This document shows positions 24,605 to 34,586 of a stretch of DNA of 64,000 nucleotides, piece after piece. The notes beneath the pieces were generated by a model. That model was not told where the DNA came from. It searched no databases and worked only from the letters and a program-made list of their open reading frames with translations. The DNA comes from Bacteroidales bacterium (lineage in GTDB: Bacteria > Bacteroidota > Bacteroidia > Bacteroidales > UBA4417): contig JADJGZ010000020.1 in NCBI GenBank assembly GCA_016707785.1, forward strand, positions 1 through 64,000, written 5' to 3'. Position 1 is the stretch's first letter, and every line of letters begins with the position of its first letter. Made by a program: the position numbers and the translations under genes.

Positions 24605-27600
24605 ATGGCTGAAAAAGATATCATACAGAAACTGATCTCTCAACCCGGACAATCGCAGGATATGCGTATGCCAAAGGAATTGGATATCCATTTTGCCGAT
24701 CTGGATGAACGTACGGCCGAAGAGACCCTTTCCTATGCTTCAAAGTTTTCGGAACTCGTCAATTTCTTTAAAGAAAATACCTCAGCTCCTACTGGTGACT
24801 GGAAAGGATTCTTCCCTTCTGATGAATCTGAAATCAGGCTATTATTGTCAGACCCTGATGGAAAAATGGCCCCTCATCTTGCCCTATTCCTAGCTTTCAG
24901 AAGCATGTACGGAGAAGGGGCGATGGAATTGATGAACAGGATTACCGGGCGCCATCTCGATTTCTACTTCAAAGACATCCTAAGGCTTGAGTTAAAACCA
25001 GCCATCCCTGACAAAGTCCATCTGTTACCGGAACTTAAAAAGAACTCATCAGCCGTGCTTATTCGCCCCAGTGACCAGCTGACAGCAGGAAAAGATGCCA
25101 TAGGGCGGGAATTGATATATTCCCCGTTGCGGGAAACAGTGATCAATGGTTCAAAGGTAGAGTTGCTGCAATCCGTCTTTTATGATAAATCCGGAAAAGG
25201 AATCATCCGTTTTGCACCTGTTGCAAATTCATCTGATGGTATCGGGGGCAAACTGAAACAGGAAGACCCTCAGTGGCCCGGATTTGGGAATGAACTTCTA
25301 CCTCCGCTTGAAAATGGTTTTGCTTTTGCAAGCCCGATCCTCAAAATGAAAGAGGGTACACGGAAAATTCAAATCAGTCTTACTCTTGACAATGCCGACC
25401 AGGATACCCTCTCAGAGACAGCCCTCAAAGGTGCCCTGGAAGCTTATGTGAGTGGTGAAAAGAACTGGATAGGCCCATTTAGCCTGAAGCCAACCTGGCA
25501 GAAAGCCGGAAACCTCCTCCTTGAATTTACCGTTCCTGAAACCGAAAAAGCCATTGTCGGGTATAATCAAACTATTCATGGATACCGGTATTCAAGCCAT
25601 CTCCCGATTGTCCAGGTTCTGCTGAATGTGTCGGATCCGGCAGTAAGTATCGGCTATAATGACCTGAATGAACTTGGCCTGCAGGGTGCGTCCCTATCGG
25701 TTGAAGTGACGGGCATTCATTCCCTGGCACTTGAAAATGATCTTGGCGCAATGCCCTCAGATAAACCGTTTAATCCTTTTGGTTCTATTCCTGTAAAAGG
25801 ATCACGCTTCCATATAGGGAATGATGAAGCACTTTCCAAAAACCTTACTGAACTTTCGATTGAACTGAACTGGAAAAACCCTCCGGCCAATTTCGCCACT
25901 CATTACCAGGCATACCAGCTAAGCGTCAATAATGATAGTTTCACTGCTCATGTGGCATTTGATTATGGAGATAACAAGCATCATTCAAAGGCAGCCGTTG
26001 GATTATTTAATTCAGTAAATGCCACCCAGACACAAACACTGACTTTTATCTCAAGTCAACCGACTGTTTCGGCTTCTTTTTCAACAGGCAAGCACCTGGT
26101 CGCTCTAAAAAATTCAGGTTCAGCATGGTCGAAGGTACTCATCAAAAATTTTATAACCAGGAGACCTTACCTGGAATTATTCACTTCTGCTGCATTACCT
26201 AATCAGCCAGGTTTTATCACATTTACACTTAATCACAGTTTTTATCATGCTGAATTCAGGAAAAAATCAGTGGAGAATGTGGTTAATTTTGTGACAGGAG
26301 CCGGTGATCCTCCAAGTCCGTATGTGGCTTTGAATGAACCTTATACTCCTACCGTTCAGAAAATATCTCTCTCTTATAAAGCATCCACCGGCGAAGTCCC
26401 GATTTCCTCTGTTAAGGCAGAAGACTTCTCAAATGATGCTTTGGATTTCTTCCACCTGGCCTATTCCGGCCAAATGATAGAACATGCTTATCAAAGGAAT
26501 CAGTTCAGTTACCTGGTGGATAAATCAGTTTCCCTTTTCCCATCCTATCCTCATGAAGGGGAAATGCTGATTGGAATAAGTAAACTGAACCCTGGGGACA
26601 GTGTCAGCATATTATTCCAGGTTGCTGAAGGCAGCGAGGACCCGGATATTCCACAGCAAGAGATCAGTTGGTCTGTATTATCCGATAATTACTGGAAACC
26701 CCTTTCAAAGTCGGAAGTAGTGCTGGATTCAACCAATGGTTTACTCACCAGTGGGATCATTCAATTTGTGATTCCAACAGATGCTACAACCGAACACACT
26801 CTCCTCAAACCGGGCCTGATATGGTTAAAAGCCGGAATGATCCGGAATATTACAGCTGTTTGCAACTTACTTTCAATAGACACCAATGCCATTGAAGCGG
26901 TATTCACTAATAACGGCAATGATCCGAACCACCTTCTTACTGCCCTCGAAGCCGGGAAAATTAAAAAGTTCAGGGATGGGGTTGCTTCTATAAAGTCCGT
27001 TTCTCAGCCCTACAGTTCCTTTGGTGGCAGCAGCATTGAATCTGATAAAGCATTTTATACAAGGGTTTCAGAACGATTGCGGCATAAAAACAGAAGCATC
27101 ACTTCATGGGATTATGAGCGGATGATTCTGGAGTCATTCCCTGGAATACATAAAGTGAAATGTATCCCACATGCCCGTTACTTCGACGATTCGAAGAAAT
27201 ATTGCTGGCTTGCACCCGGATATGTGCTGATTGTTGCGGTTCCCGACCTCAGGAATAAAAATGCTGTGAATCCCTTACAACCAAAGGTCAACGGCCAAAC
27301 CATCAGCCAGGTCACCGGAATGATCAACAAACACTCGGGAATGCAGGTAAATATCAGGGTGAAAAATCCAAGATACCAGCAAATTCGGGTTGAATGTAAG
27401 GTTAAACTCAGGCCGGGTTATGAATTCAACTTTTTCAGTGAAGAAATCAGCAGGAAACTGGTAGAATTTCTCTCACCATGGGCTTTCGATGGTAACAAGG
27501 AAATAAGCTTTGGCGGAAAAATTTACAAATCGGTGCTGCTCAATTTTGTTGAAGAACTTGACTGTGTGGATTTTATTGAAGACTTCTTCCTTTACAGTAT

Positions 27601-27706
27601 CAGTGATGCCGCCGGGACTTCCGATGATTTGCAACAGGTGGAACCGGAAACACCGGACACCATATTGGTTTCAGCTCCCTCCCATTTTATTCATGAAGTC
27701 AAATAA
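24605..27706 (+). CDS. Baseplate wedge protein, J/gp6-like (Afp11-like)
   Basis: The 1033-residue protein is large for a baseplate J protein but similar to Afp11. The C-terminal third holds the recognisable J/gp6 region: 'FGGSSIESDKAFYTRVSERLRHKNRSITSWDYERMILESFPGIHKVKCIPHAR' and 'GYVLIVAVPDL', then 'SFGGKIYKSVLLNFVEELDCVDFIEDF'. The N-terminal two thirds are beta-rich and diverged. It forms the wedge ring around the spike with the next gene's product. The order 9-11-12 is kept from Afp. Confidence 0.88.
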   Translation: MAEKDIIQKLISQPGQSQDMRMPKELDIHFADLDERTAEETLSYASKFSELVNFFKENTSAPTGDWKGFFPSDESEIRLLLSDPDGKMAPHLALFLAFRSMYGEGAMELMNRITGRHLDFYFKDILRLELKPAIPDKVHLLPELKKNSSAVLIRPSDQLTAGKDAIGRELIYSPLRETVINGSKVELLQSVFYDKSGKGIIRFAPVANSSDGIGGKLKQEDPQWPGFGNELLPPLENGFAFASPILKMKEGTRKIQISLTLDNADQDTLSETALKGALEAYVSGEKNWIGPFSLKPTWQKAGNLLLEFTVPETEKAIVGYNQTIHGYRYSSHLPIVQVLLNVSDPAVSIGYNDLNELGLQGASLSVEVTGIHSLALENDLGAMPSDKPFNPFGSIPVKGSRFHIGNDEALSKNLTELSIELNWKNPPANFATHYQAYQLSVNNDSFTAHVAFDYGDNKHHSKAAVGLFNSVNATQTQTLTFISSQPTVSASFSTGKHLVALKNSGSAWSKVLIKNFITRRPYLELFTSAALPNQPGFITFTLNHSFYHAEFRKKSVENVVNFVTGAGDPPSPYVALNEPYTPTVQKISLSYKASTGEVPISSVKAEDFSNDALDFFHLAYSGQMIEHAYQRNQFSYLVDKSVSLFPSYPHEGEMLIGISKLNPGDSVSILFQVAEGSEDPDIPQQEISWSVLSDNYWKPLSKSEVVLDSTNGLLTSGIIQFVIPTDATTEHTLLKPGLIWLKAGMIRNITAVCNLLSIDTNAIEAVFTNNGNDPNHLLTALEAGKIKKFRDGVASIKSVSQPYSSFGGSSIESDKAFYTRVSERLRHKNRSITSWDYERMILESFPGIHKVKCIPHARYFDDSKKYCWLAPGYVLIVAVPDLRNKNAVNPLQPKVNGQTISQVTGMINKHSGMQVNIRVKNPRYQQIRVECKVKLRPGYEFNFFSEEISRKLVEFLSPWAFDGNKEISFGGKIYKSVLLNFVEELDCVDFIEDFFLYSISDAAGTSDDLQQVEPETPDTILVSAPSHFIHEVK

Positions 27707-27711
27707 GCACT

Positions 27712-30321
27712 ATGCTATCGCAACTCACCATACCAAAAAAAGGGGGAACCCCGGATCACAGCCGGTTATATGCGATCGGGCTTGAACATGTGCAACAACT
27801 GTCCAATCAGATCTGGACGGACTATAATGTACATGATCCCGGGATCACGATCCTTGAATTGTTGTCATATGCATTGACCGACCTGGAGTACAGGGCTTCA
27901 TTCCCAATGAAAGACCTGCTTGCTTCTCCCACCGATAATCTTGACAATATGGCCCGGCAATTTTTTACTGCCAGGCAGATTTTCCCTAATATGGCCCTGA
28001 ATGTCAATGACTACCGCAAGATACTCATCGACCAGGAAGGTGTTAAGAATGCATGGCTTCATAAAAGATCATTATCCTATTTTGCTGATACCATCAGGGG
28101 GGAATTACTCCATACTCATCCCGGACTTGAAGGGATAGAAGAAGTTGAAATTTCCGGTCTTTATGATATTACTATTGATTATGAAGAATTTATCAATACG
28201 CCTGAACTAAAAGAGGCAACAAAGCAACGGGTGCTTACTTTACTTCATGCGAACCGAAACCTCTGTGAAGACTTTGTGGGTTATCATGAAATTGAGACTC
28301 AACTATTCAATCTGTGTGCTGAAATAGAGCTGGAACCGGATGCCAATGTCTCTGAAGTCAAAGCAGCTATCTATTTCCGGGTCAGCAATTACCTGAGTCC
28401 ACCGGTTCATTTTTATTCACTGAGCGACATGGTTGGGAAGACCAGGATGGATGGCAGTAAATACACTCCCGACCAGGTATTCGAAGGCCCTGTACTAACC
28501 CATGGCTTCATTGACACTGACGAGCTGGATGCCAGTCAGTTAAGGACCAGTCTGCGACTATCTGACATCATCAGCGAAATCATGGACATCAAAGGTGTGA
28601 TAGCGGTAAGGGATATAATTCTACTTCCTTTCAACCCTGAATCCGGCACATCTGCATCTGAAACCGGCAATAAATGGGTCATCCCTGTTGAAGAAGGGAA
28701 AAAACCAGTTCTTAATATTGATTTCCTTGATGATAGTTATACATACCTTAAATTCTTCAAAAGGAACATCCCTGTTTTTGCTGACCTTGAACAAGTAGTA
28801 GCCGCCCTCAGTAACCTGAAGCCAAAGAACAAGATTCTGCTTCCCTCTGAAAGTAATGATTTCCCCATCCCAATGGGTAAATACCGGAATCCCGGCAGCT
28901 ATCTTTCATTCCAAAACCATTTTCCTGCTATTTATGGACTGGGTGAAGAAGGATTGGATGCAAAAGCAACAGAGAAAAGGCAAGCACTGGCATTTCAGTT
29001 GAAAGGGTACCTTTTGTTTTACGATCAGTTGCTGGCCAATTATTTTGCGCAGATAGGACATATCCGTGAACTGTTCACGACTGATCCTGAAATGCATCAT
29101 ACCTATTTCACGCAAGTGGTAGATTCATTTAATGACTTCCAGAAAATATACAAGCCTGCATTGATTGACCTTTCACCTACCCTTGAAACCATTTCATCCG
29201 ATCAGGCGATTGATACAGGCAGAAGAAACCGTTTTCTCGACCACCTGATTTCCAGGTTTGCTGAAAGATTCAATGATTATGCCAGCATTGTTCACCAGGC
29301 TTTGGGAAGCAGCCAGGAAAGTATTGCAGCCGTTAAATGTGATTTCCTTGCGGGATACCGGCAAGTAAGCAGTGAGCGCTCAATGGCTTACAATTATACA
29401 CTTACTGAAGAAACTGCTTTATGGAATAGCAATAATATTTCGGGCCTGGAATTCAGGATTTCAAAATTGATTGGGCTCAGAAATACCCTGAGAAGGAATC
29501 TGAGTGATTTCACTTTCACCATTTATTCAGAGATCGACCCCACTCCGGGAGATGAATTCAGGTTCAGGATCAGGCATAAAGATACAGGCAAGATCATCCT
29601 GAGTTCCAGTACCAATTATACCACCGAAGCCCTGGCCAGGGCTGAAATGCGCAGAGCCCTAAAGCAGGGAATGCTTCCATCGGGCTACGAAAGAAAGAGG
29701 ACCATTGATGAACGTTTCTATTTCAATATAATTGATGGTTCAGGTGAAGTGATTGCACGGCGGATTGAATACTTCACTACTGAAGAGAAGATGAATGCCG
29801 CTATTGATAGCCTGATCTTCTATTTACAGGATCAATTCAGTGATGAAGGCATGTACCTGGTTGAAAATATACTGTTGCGGCCAGATCCTGAACACCCTGA
29901 TGATCCATTCCTTCCCATTTGCACTTCCGAGCAGCAGACTTCCTGTTCGGATATGGACCCTTATTCCTACAGGATCCATTTCATACTCCCTGCTGAAAAC
30001 GGGAGGTTCAGGAATATGCAGTTCCGGCAGTTTGTAGAATCTGTCATCAGGGAAGAAACCCCTGCTCACATACTTCCCAAGGTTTGCTGGATCAGTAAGG
30101 AAGATATGTCAATGCTTGAAACCACTTACAAGGATTGGATTTATCTAATCTCAGGCAAGGATATAACCAACAGGAAACAGAAACTTGAAGCATTCATCAA
30201 GGCATTGTATGAAGTGAAAAACACGTATCCATCGCAGTTGCTTCGTGATTGCAGGACCAATGAAGACAAGTTTATCCTTGGGCTTACTTCCCTTGGATCG
30301 CTCGAAAACGAAAACATTTAA
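27712..30321 (+). CDS. Baseplate wedge protein, Afp12-like
   Basis: The 869-residue protein opens 'DHSRLYAIGLEHVQQLSNQIWTDYNVHDPGITILELLSYALTDLEYR', a motif that I know from Bacteroidota eCIS wedge proteins. A gp6/gp7-like body follows with 'VNDYRKILIDQEGVKNAWL', which aligns in style with the J region of its partner. In Afp the Afp11-Afp12 pair builds the wedge. The C-terminal part carries two Cys pairs ('FLPICTSEQQTSCSD'). It lies 5 bases from the J-like gene, so equal expression is likely. The assignment rests on position and opening motif. Confidence 0.78.
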   Translation: MLSQLTIPKKGGTPDHSRLYAIGLEHVQQLSNQIWTDYNVHDPGITILELLSYALTDLEYRASFPMKDLLASPTDNLDNMARQFFTARQIFPNMALNVNDYRKILIDQEGVKNAWLHKRSLSYFADTIRGELLHTHPGLEGIEEVEISGLYDITIDYEEFINTPELKEATKQRVLTLLHANRNLCEDFVGYHEIETQLFNLCAEIELEPDANVSEVKAAIYFRVSNYLSPPVHFYSLSDMVGKTRMDGSKYTPDQVFEGPVLTHGFIDTDELDASQLRTSLRLSDIISEIMDIKGVIAVRDIILLPFNPESGTSASETGNKWVIPVEEGKKPVLNIDFLDDSYTYLKFFKRNIPVFADLEQVVAALSNLKPKNKILLPSESNDFPIPMGKYRNPGSYLSFQNHFPAIYGLGEEGLDAKATEKRQALAFQLKGYLLFYDQLLANYFAQIGHIRELFTTDPEMHHTYFTQVVDSFNDFQKIYKPALIDLSPTLETISSDQAIDTGRRNRFLDHLISRFAERFNDYASIVHQALGSSQESIAAVKCDFLAGYRQVSSERSMAYNYTLTEETALWNSNNISGLEFRISKLIGLRNTLRRNLSDFTFTIYSEIDPTPGDEFRFRIRHKDTGKIILSSSTNYTTEALARAEMRRALKQGMLPSGYERKRTIDERFYFNIIDGSGEVIARRIEYFTTEEKMNAAIDSLIFYLQDQFSDEGMYLVENILLRPDPEHPDDPFLPICTSEQQTSCSDMDPYSYRIHFILPAENGRFRNMQFRQFVESVIREETPAHILPKVCWISKEDMSMLETTYKDWIYLISGKDITNRKQKLEAFIKALYEVKNTYPSQLLRDCRTNEDKFILGLTSLGSLENENI

Positions 30322-30345
30322 TGTTACTCGCTAAAATTCATTCCC

Positions 30346-33123
30346 ATGGCACAGATTATTAAAAGTTTGGATGAAATCACCACCGGTTTTAGCTTCTTTG
30401 AAAAAGACCAGGTTTTAACAGCATCTCAACTAAACAGTATATCAAACTATTTCGATGACCAAACCCGTCTGACCCGCACTCAGTTATTGGGGGTGGGAAT
30501 AGCCTGCGGTCTTGAGCCATCCATCCAGAGCAGGGTGGTGAAAATTGGTAAGGGCATGGGTGTCACGACGGATGGAGATCTGCTTTTCTTCACGGAGGAC
30601 CAGGTATTTGATCGTTTCAGACCTTATGATGAGAAAAACCCGAAGTATCCTGCCTTTTATGTGGAAGAGAAAATGATTCCCCTGTTTGAGCTCGTTTCAA
30701 AGGATGCGAATGATAAGAGAACCATGCCCCTGAGCCGTTTTACTGAAGTTAGCGGGATTAAACTTTCATCGGCTGTGGCGATCCTTTACATGGAGAGCTA
30801 CCTCTTTGATCCGGATGATTGTGCAGGCTCTGATTGCGATAACCTGGGAAAGGAATTCCGGAATACACCAAGACTCCTACTGGTTGACCGTCAGTACCTT
30901 GATTTATTGAAACATGGTATCAAAGCACCACATGACATTTATGATGCTTTTGAAGAAATTGTGGCTGAACGGCCAATGCTGACGGCTTCCATCAAGACTC
31001 AGTCACAGCTTACCCAGCAATACACTTCAGCTTGTGCATCCATGAGCAATAAGCTGGAAGTTCAATTGCAACAACTTTTCAAGAACGGTTCCTTTTTCCT
31101 TTCAGATGTTTATCCTGCCGACCCCTGGCCGGAATGGGCTAAGAAACTTGCAGAAATCCAAACCAGGTATCGCAGGGATGATACAGGGATCCAGTATTAT
31201 TATGATTTCCTGAAAGACCTTGTTGATACCTTCAACGACTTCCTTGATTTGATTTTTGAAGACAGCACCTGGTGCAGCCCGGCGAAGGAAGCCTTCCCGA
31301 AACACTTGATATTGGGGACTCTTGGAAAAAATGGAATCAATGATCGTGACAGGACATCATTTTACTATTCACATCTGAGCAGCCATAGTCTGAATTCCAG
31401 GGAGCAGGCCCTGTTCCTGGTGAAAAAGCTGGATGTCCTTATTGAGGCCTTCCAACCCCCTGTGAACGCCAATTCTGAAATCAGGATCACTCCCGGAAAA
31501 TCAGAATATTACAAGCTTGAAGAAAGGCCAATCCCTTATTACTACCAGGTCGACCGGACCCACCAGGTGCACCAGGCATGGAATTACCAGCTGAGCAGAC
31601 GAAATAAAGGGAATTACAATTATTCCTATAATGCCCCTTTGTATAATGCACAAGGAGGTGCAGCCAATCCGCTTGGCTCACAGATCGGGAAATTTGATTT
31701 TTTCCGCATCGAAGGCCATATAGGGAAAGGGGTTGCTTCTGTTCATTCCTTCCTTGAGAGAGAAATCCGAAGGCTGAACCTCCCTTTTAACAGCCGTTCG
31801 ATCATGTTGAGTGACGATCCCATAAAGCTGGTCATAAAACCCGGTTTCCTCTTTACTGACCTGCACAAACTTCATAACCTCATGCGACGGGATGTCCTGA
31901 ATCAGCTGGATGAAGTAAAAAGATACAGTACCGGGTTAAAATCATTGGTTAAGACGAACCTTGAGATCCTGGATCCCGAAGATCGTGGAACCTTTGATCA
32001 GATTGCAGAAGGCAGGGATAATGATCTCCATAATTCCGTAGAACTTGCTTCCGTAAAACTAAGAGGAAGTTTCCAGGAGTATGAAAAGGTCAATACGGCC
32101 AATGATTCCTGGAAAAGCCATGTAGGAAACGCAATGCAACATTCAGGCAATTTCAAGGGACAACTTAGCATTGCGGCTAAGACTGAATTCAATACACCCT
32201 TTGACTCCCTGATCAGCAATCGCAACTTCGATTTACTTGATCACCTGGACGACCTCATTAAGGTGGATACAGAGAAACGGCAGAAACGACTTCTTTTTGG
32301 CAGCTATATCAATGAACATCCCGGGATGGAGCATAATGCCGGTGTGTCACGTGGCGGAACCTTTATTGTTTTATATGATGAAGCCGGCATTGTAATCGGC
32401 GATTTTATGATTCCCTATATGGAAATAGATGCTGACCAACTTGATGAAAGTGAACCACCACTGACCATTCGTCCGATCCGACCCGGCTTTGTGATTGATA
32501 AAGGGATTAACCTCTTCTCTCCTTTCGACAAAAAGGTTCGTTTAAAGCTGGAAACCTTTAAGAGTGTAGACCTGGATAACATCCTGAATTTAAGGGCTGA
32601 TGCAATTAAGACCAATCTCGACACCACCTGGAATAACAGGTTCAACCAGCAGCAAAATGAATACTTCAATACCATCAAGGAATCCTGGGGAACGATGAGC
32701 AGTGCCCTTATCAAGACCAAGAGTGATCTGCTCACCGGCGATCTCGGAGGTATAAAGGACTCCGGTCTGGGAAAAGCGGTTAAAGATATGAAGTCCATGC
32801 GCGAGGTGCTGGCAGGTTATAAAACCAAGGCCGAACAGGTTACTGACCCTGTAGAAAAGGAGAAATATAATAACCTTGCGAATGTGATTGAAGATGATCT
32901 TTCAAAATCAATCACCGATCTCACCCAACAAATTGCAGATTCCGGGGAAGAACTTTCTGTTGGGACCGATGGATTTAATGCCATGCTGGAAGTAAATAAC
33001 GGGCTTAGTGTGTTGAATACTGAAACCATTGTAACCCGAACCACTGAAAACCTCACCCAGCTCTCAGGCACCGGGCGGAAAGCGTCCTTCAACCTGATGC
33101 TCGGCAATATTTTGAAACGTTGA
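30346..33123 (+). CDS. Large eCIS protein of unknown function at the Afp13 (fibre) position
   Basis: The 925-residue protein has no named family that I can assign. The N-terminus, 'LTASQLNSISNYFDDQTRLTRTQLLGVGIACGLEPS' (about residues 23-58), looks like a conserved docking module. The middle is mixed, with an aromatic-rich patch ('YYYQVDRTHQVHQAWNYQLSRRNKGNYNYSYNAPLYN'). The C-terminal 170 residues are strongly helical and probably coiled coil. In Afp and PVC the receptor-binding fibre sits here, but this protein lacks the repeating beta-shaft and knob of such fibres. It could be a divergent fibre adaptor, a spoke or a cage protein. It lies within the operon, 24 bases after the wedge gene. 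Confidence 0.7.
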   Translation: MAQIIKSLDEITTGFSFFEKDQVLTASQLNSISNYFDDQTRLTRTQLLGVGIACGLEPSIQSRVVKIGKGMGVTTDGDLLFFTEDQVFDRFRPYDEKNPKYPAFYVEEKMIPLFELVSKDANDKRTMPLSRFTEVSGIKLSSAVAILYMESYLFDPDDCAGSDCDNLGKEFRNTPRLLLVDRQYLDLLKHGIKAPHDIYDAFEEIVAERPMLTASIKTQSQLTQQYTSACASMSNKLEVQLQQLFKNGSFFLSDVYPADPWPEWAKKLAEIQTRYRRDDTGIQYYYDFLKDLVDTFNDFLDLIFEDSTWCSPAKEAFPKHLILGTLGKNGINDRDRTSFYYSHLSSHSLNSREQALFLVKKLDVLIEAFQPPVNANSEIRITPGKSEYYKLEERPIPYYYQVDRTHQVHQAWNYQLSRRNKGNYNYSYNAPLYNAQGGAANPLGSQIGKFDFFRIEGHIGKGVASVHSFLEREIRRLNLPFNSRSIMLSDDPIKLVIKPGFLFTDLHKLHNLMRRDVLNQLDEVKRYSTGLKSLVKTNLEILDPEDRGTFDQIAEGRDNDLHNSVELASVKLRGSFQEYEKVNTANDSWKSHVGNAMQHSGNFKGQLSIAAKTEFNTPFDSLISNRNFDLLDHLDDLIKVDTEKRQKRLLFGSYINEHPGMEHNAGVSRGGTFIVLYDEAGIVIGDFMIPYMEIDADQLDESEPPLTIRPIRPGFVIDKGINLFSPFDKKVRLKLETFKSVDLDNILNLRADAIKTNLDTTWNNRFNQQQNEYFNTIKESWGTMSSALIKTKSDLLTGDLGGIKDSGLGKAVKDMKSMREVLAGYKTKAEQVTDPVEKEKYNNLANVIEDDLSKSITDLTQQIADSGEELSVGTDGFNAMLEVNNGLSVLNTETIVTRTTENLTQLSGTGRKASFNLMLGNILKR

Positions 33124-33148
33124 TCCAACCATTTCTAATCTTTACGAC

Positions 33149-34586
33149 ATGGCCGCCCCCATTCACCGCATACGAAAACAGGTTTGGTCAGTAAGTACTG
33201 ACAAAGCTGAAGATGCTTTTAATCTAAGAAAGCAATTGCGTGATGAATGGGAAAGCCTGTTGCTGCCTGTGTTTGAAAAAGTTTTCAACGAGGTAGCAGG
33301 AGGAGATGAAGTGATACATATTTCAAAATTATCCTTACAAATACGTGAATATCCTACTGCTGACCCTGAAGGAGAATTTCAGAAGACCATATACCGACAG
33401 TTAATGGAACAGTTAAAGCCAATCCAGGGGGAATCCATAGATTTTGCATCCAAAGGCAAGATTGTAACCCGCAAGGAGTATAACCGTGACGTATTCTTAC
33501 ATTACCTGGAAACAGGAAATCTGCCATGGGACGTCAATCATATCACCTCCTCTGAAATTAAAACTGAATTTCAAAAAGTATTGGATCATGAGAGAGATGC
33601 CATCTCGTCGTATATCAGGAGCAAAAAACCTGGTTCCGACTTTTTATTCCGATGGCTGCAAATCCTCCAGGATCATCCGGTGGTATTAGCCGAATGCCTG
33701 GAGAAAACCTTTCAATGTGCCGCCACTTTCCGATTTCTCCACCTGGATCCTGGAATTCCTGAAACCGGCTCCGGATTCATCGGGATTGTATGACAGGATC
33801 ATGAAGGCAGCTATTTTGCTTGAGGATCTGATTCAAACACAACCTGACCTTAAAAGCAACAAAAGGAAAGTACCGGGAAGCCAGCCTGCTTTAATATCAG
33901 ATCATGGCGAAGGAAACGACCTCACAGAATCAAAAGATTCTTCAAAGAACATAAATCAATCGATTAAGGAAACTGATACCCAGCCATTGGTGACTGACAG
34001 GACAGATATAAATTCCACCGATACAGCTGCTTCAACAAATAACGGATTACTGATGCATGAATCAGAACCTTTGGCCGGACTGATCCTTCCAAATGCCGGA
34101 CTGCTGTTACTGCATCCTTTCCTTCCTGCATTATTCAGGCAGCTTGAATTGATATCTGGTGAGACATCAGTCCTAAAGGAAGAAATATTGCCAAAAGCAG
34201 CATCAGCACTCTACTTTCTTTCCAATGCCAATGAAGAACCAATGGAATTTGAAATCGGGTTTATCAAAGTGCTTTTAGGGCTTCACCCGATGCATCCACT
34301 TCCTTTGGCGGGTGGACTGCTAAATGATCAGGACAAGGAAGAATGTAATTCCCTGTTGTCTTCCGTGCTTTCTCACTGGAAAACTCTGGGAAACACCAGT
34401 GTTCAAGGACTACAGCAGTCTTTTCTGAACAGAAGAGGCCTTTTGAGCGAAAGTGAGAATCAGTGGAATGTAACCATAGAGCCGAAAGCCTTTGATTTAT
34501 TGTTGGATCAGTTGCCCTGGAGCATCAGCATTATCAAGTTAGACTGGATGAAAAAACCAATATTTACGGAATGGCGGACAAATTAA
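33149..34586 (+). CDS. eCIS tape-measure protein (CIS_TMP, Afp14-like), split by a single frameshift
   Basis: Two overlapping frames (33149-33793 and 33690-34586) together match the contractile injection system tape-measure family. The first has 'HRIRKQVWSVSTDKAEDAFNLRKQLRDEWES' and 'FLHYLETGNLPWDV'. The second has the family C-terminus: 'NAGLLLLHPFLPALFRQLELI', 'LSHWKTLGNTSVQGLQQSFLNRRGLL' and 'LLLDQLPWSISIIKLDWMKKP'. Removing one A from the AAAA run at 33704-33707 gives a continuous 478-residue protein. The family sets tube length during assembly. Its stop overlaps the ATPase start by 16 bases. A consensus error is most likely; natural inactivation or recoding is possible. Confidence 0.85.

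Noticed and set aside
33149..34586. Reading the tape measure as two separate overlapping genes
   Set aside because: Each half matches a different end of one family, and a one-base correction fuses them.
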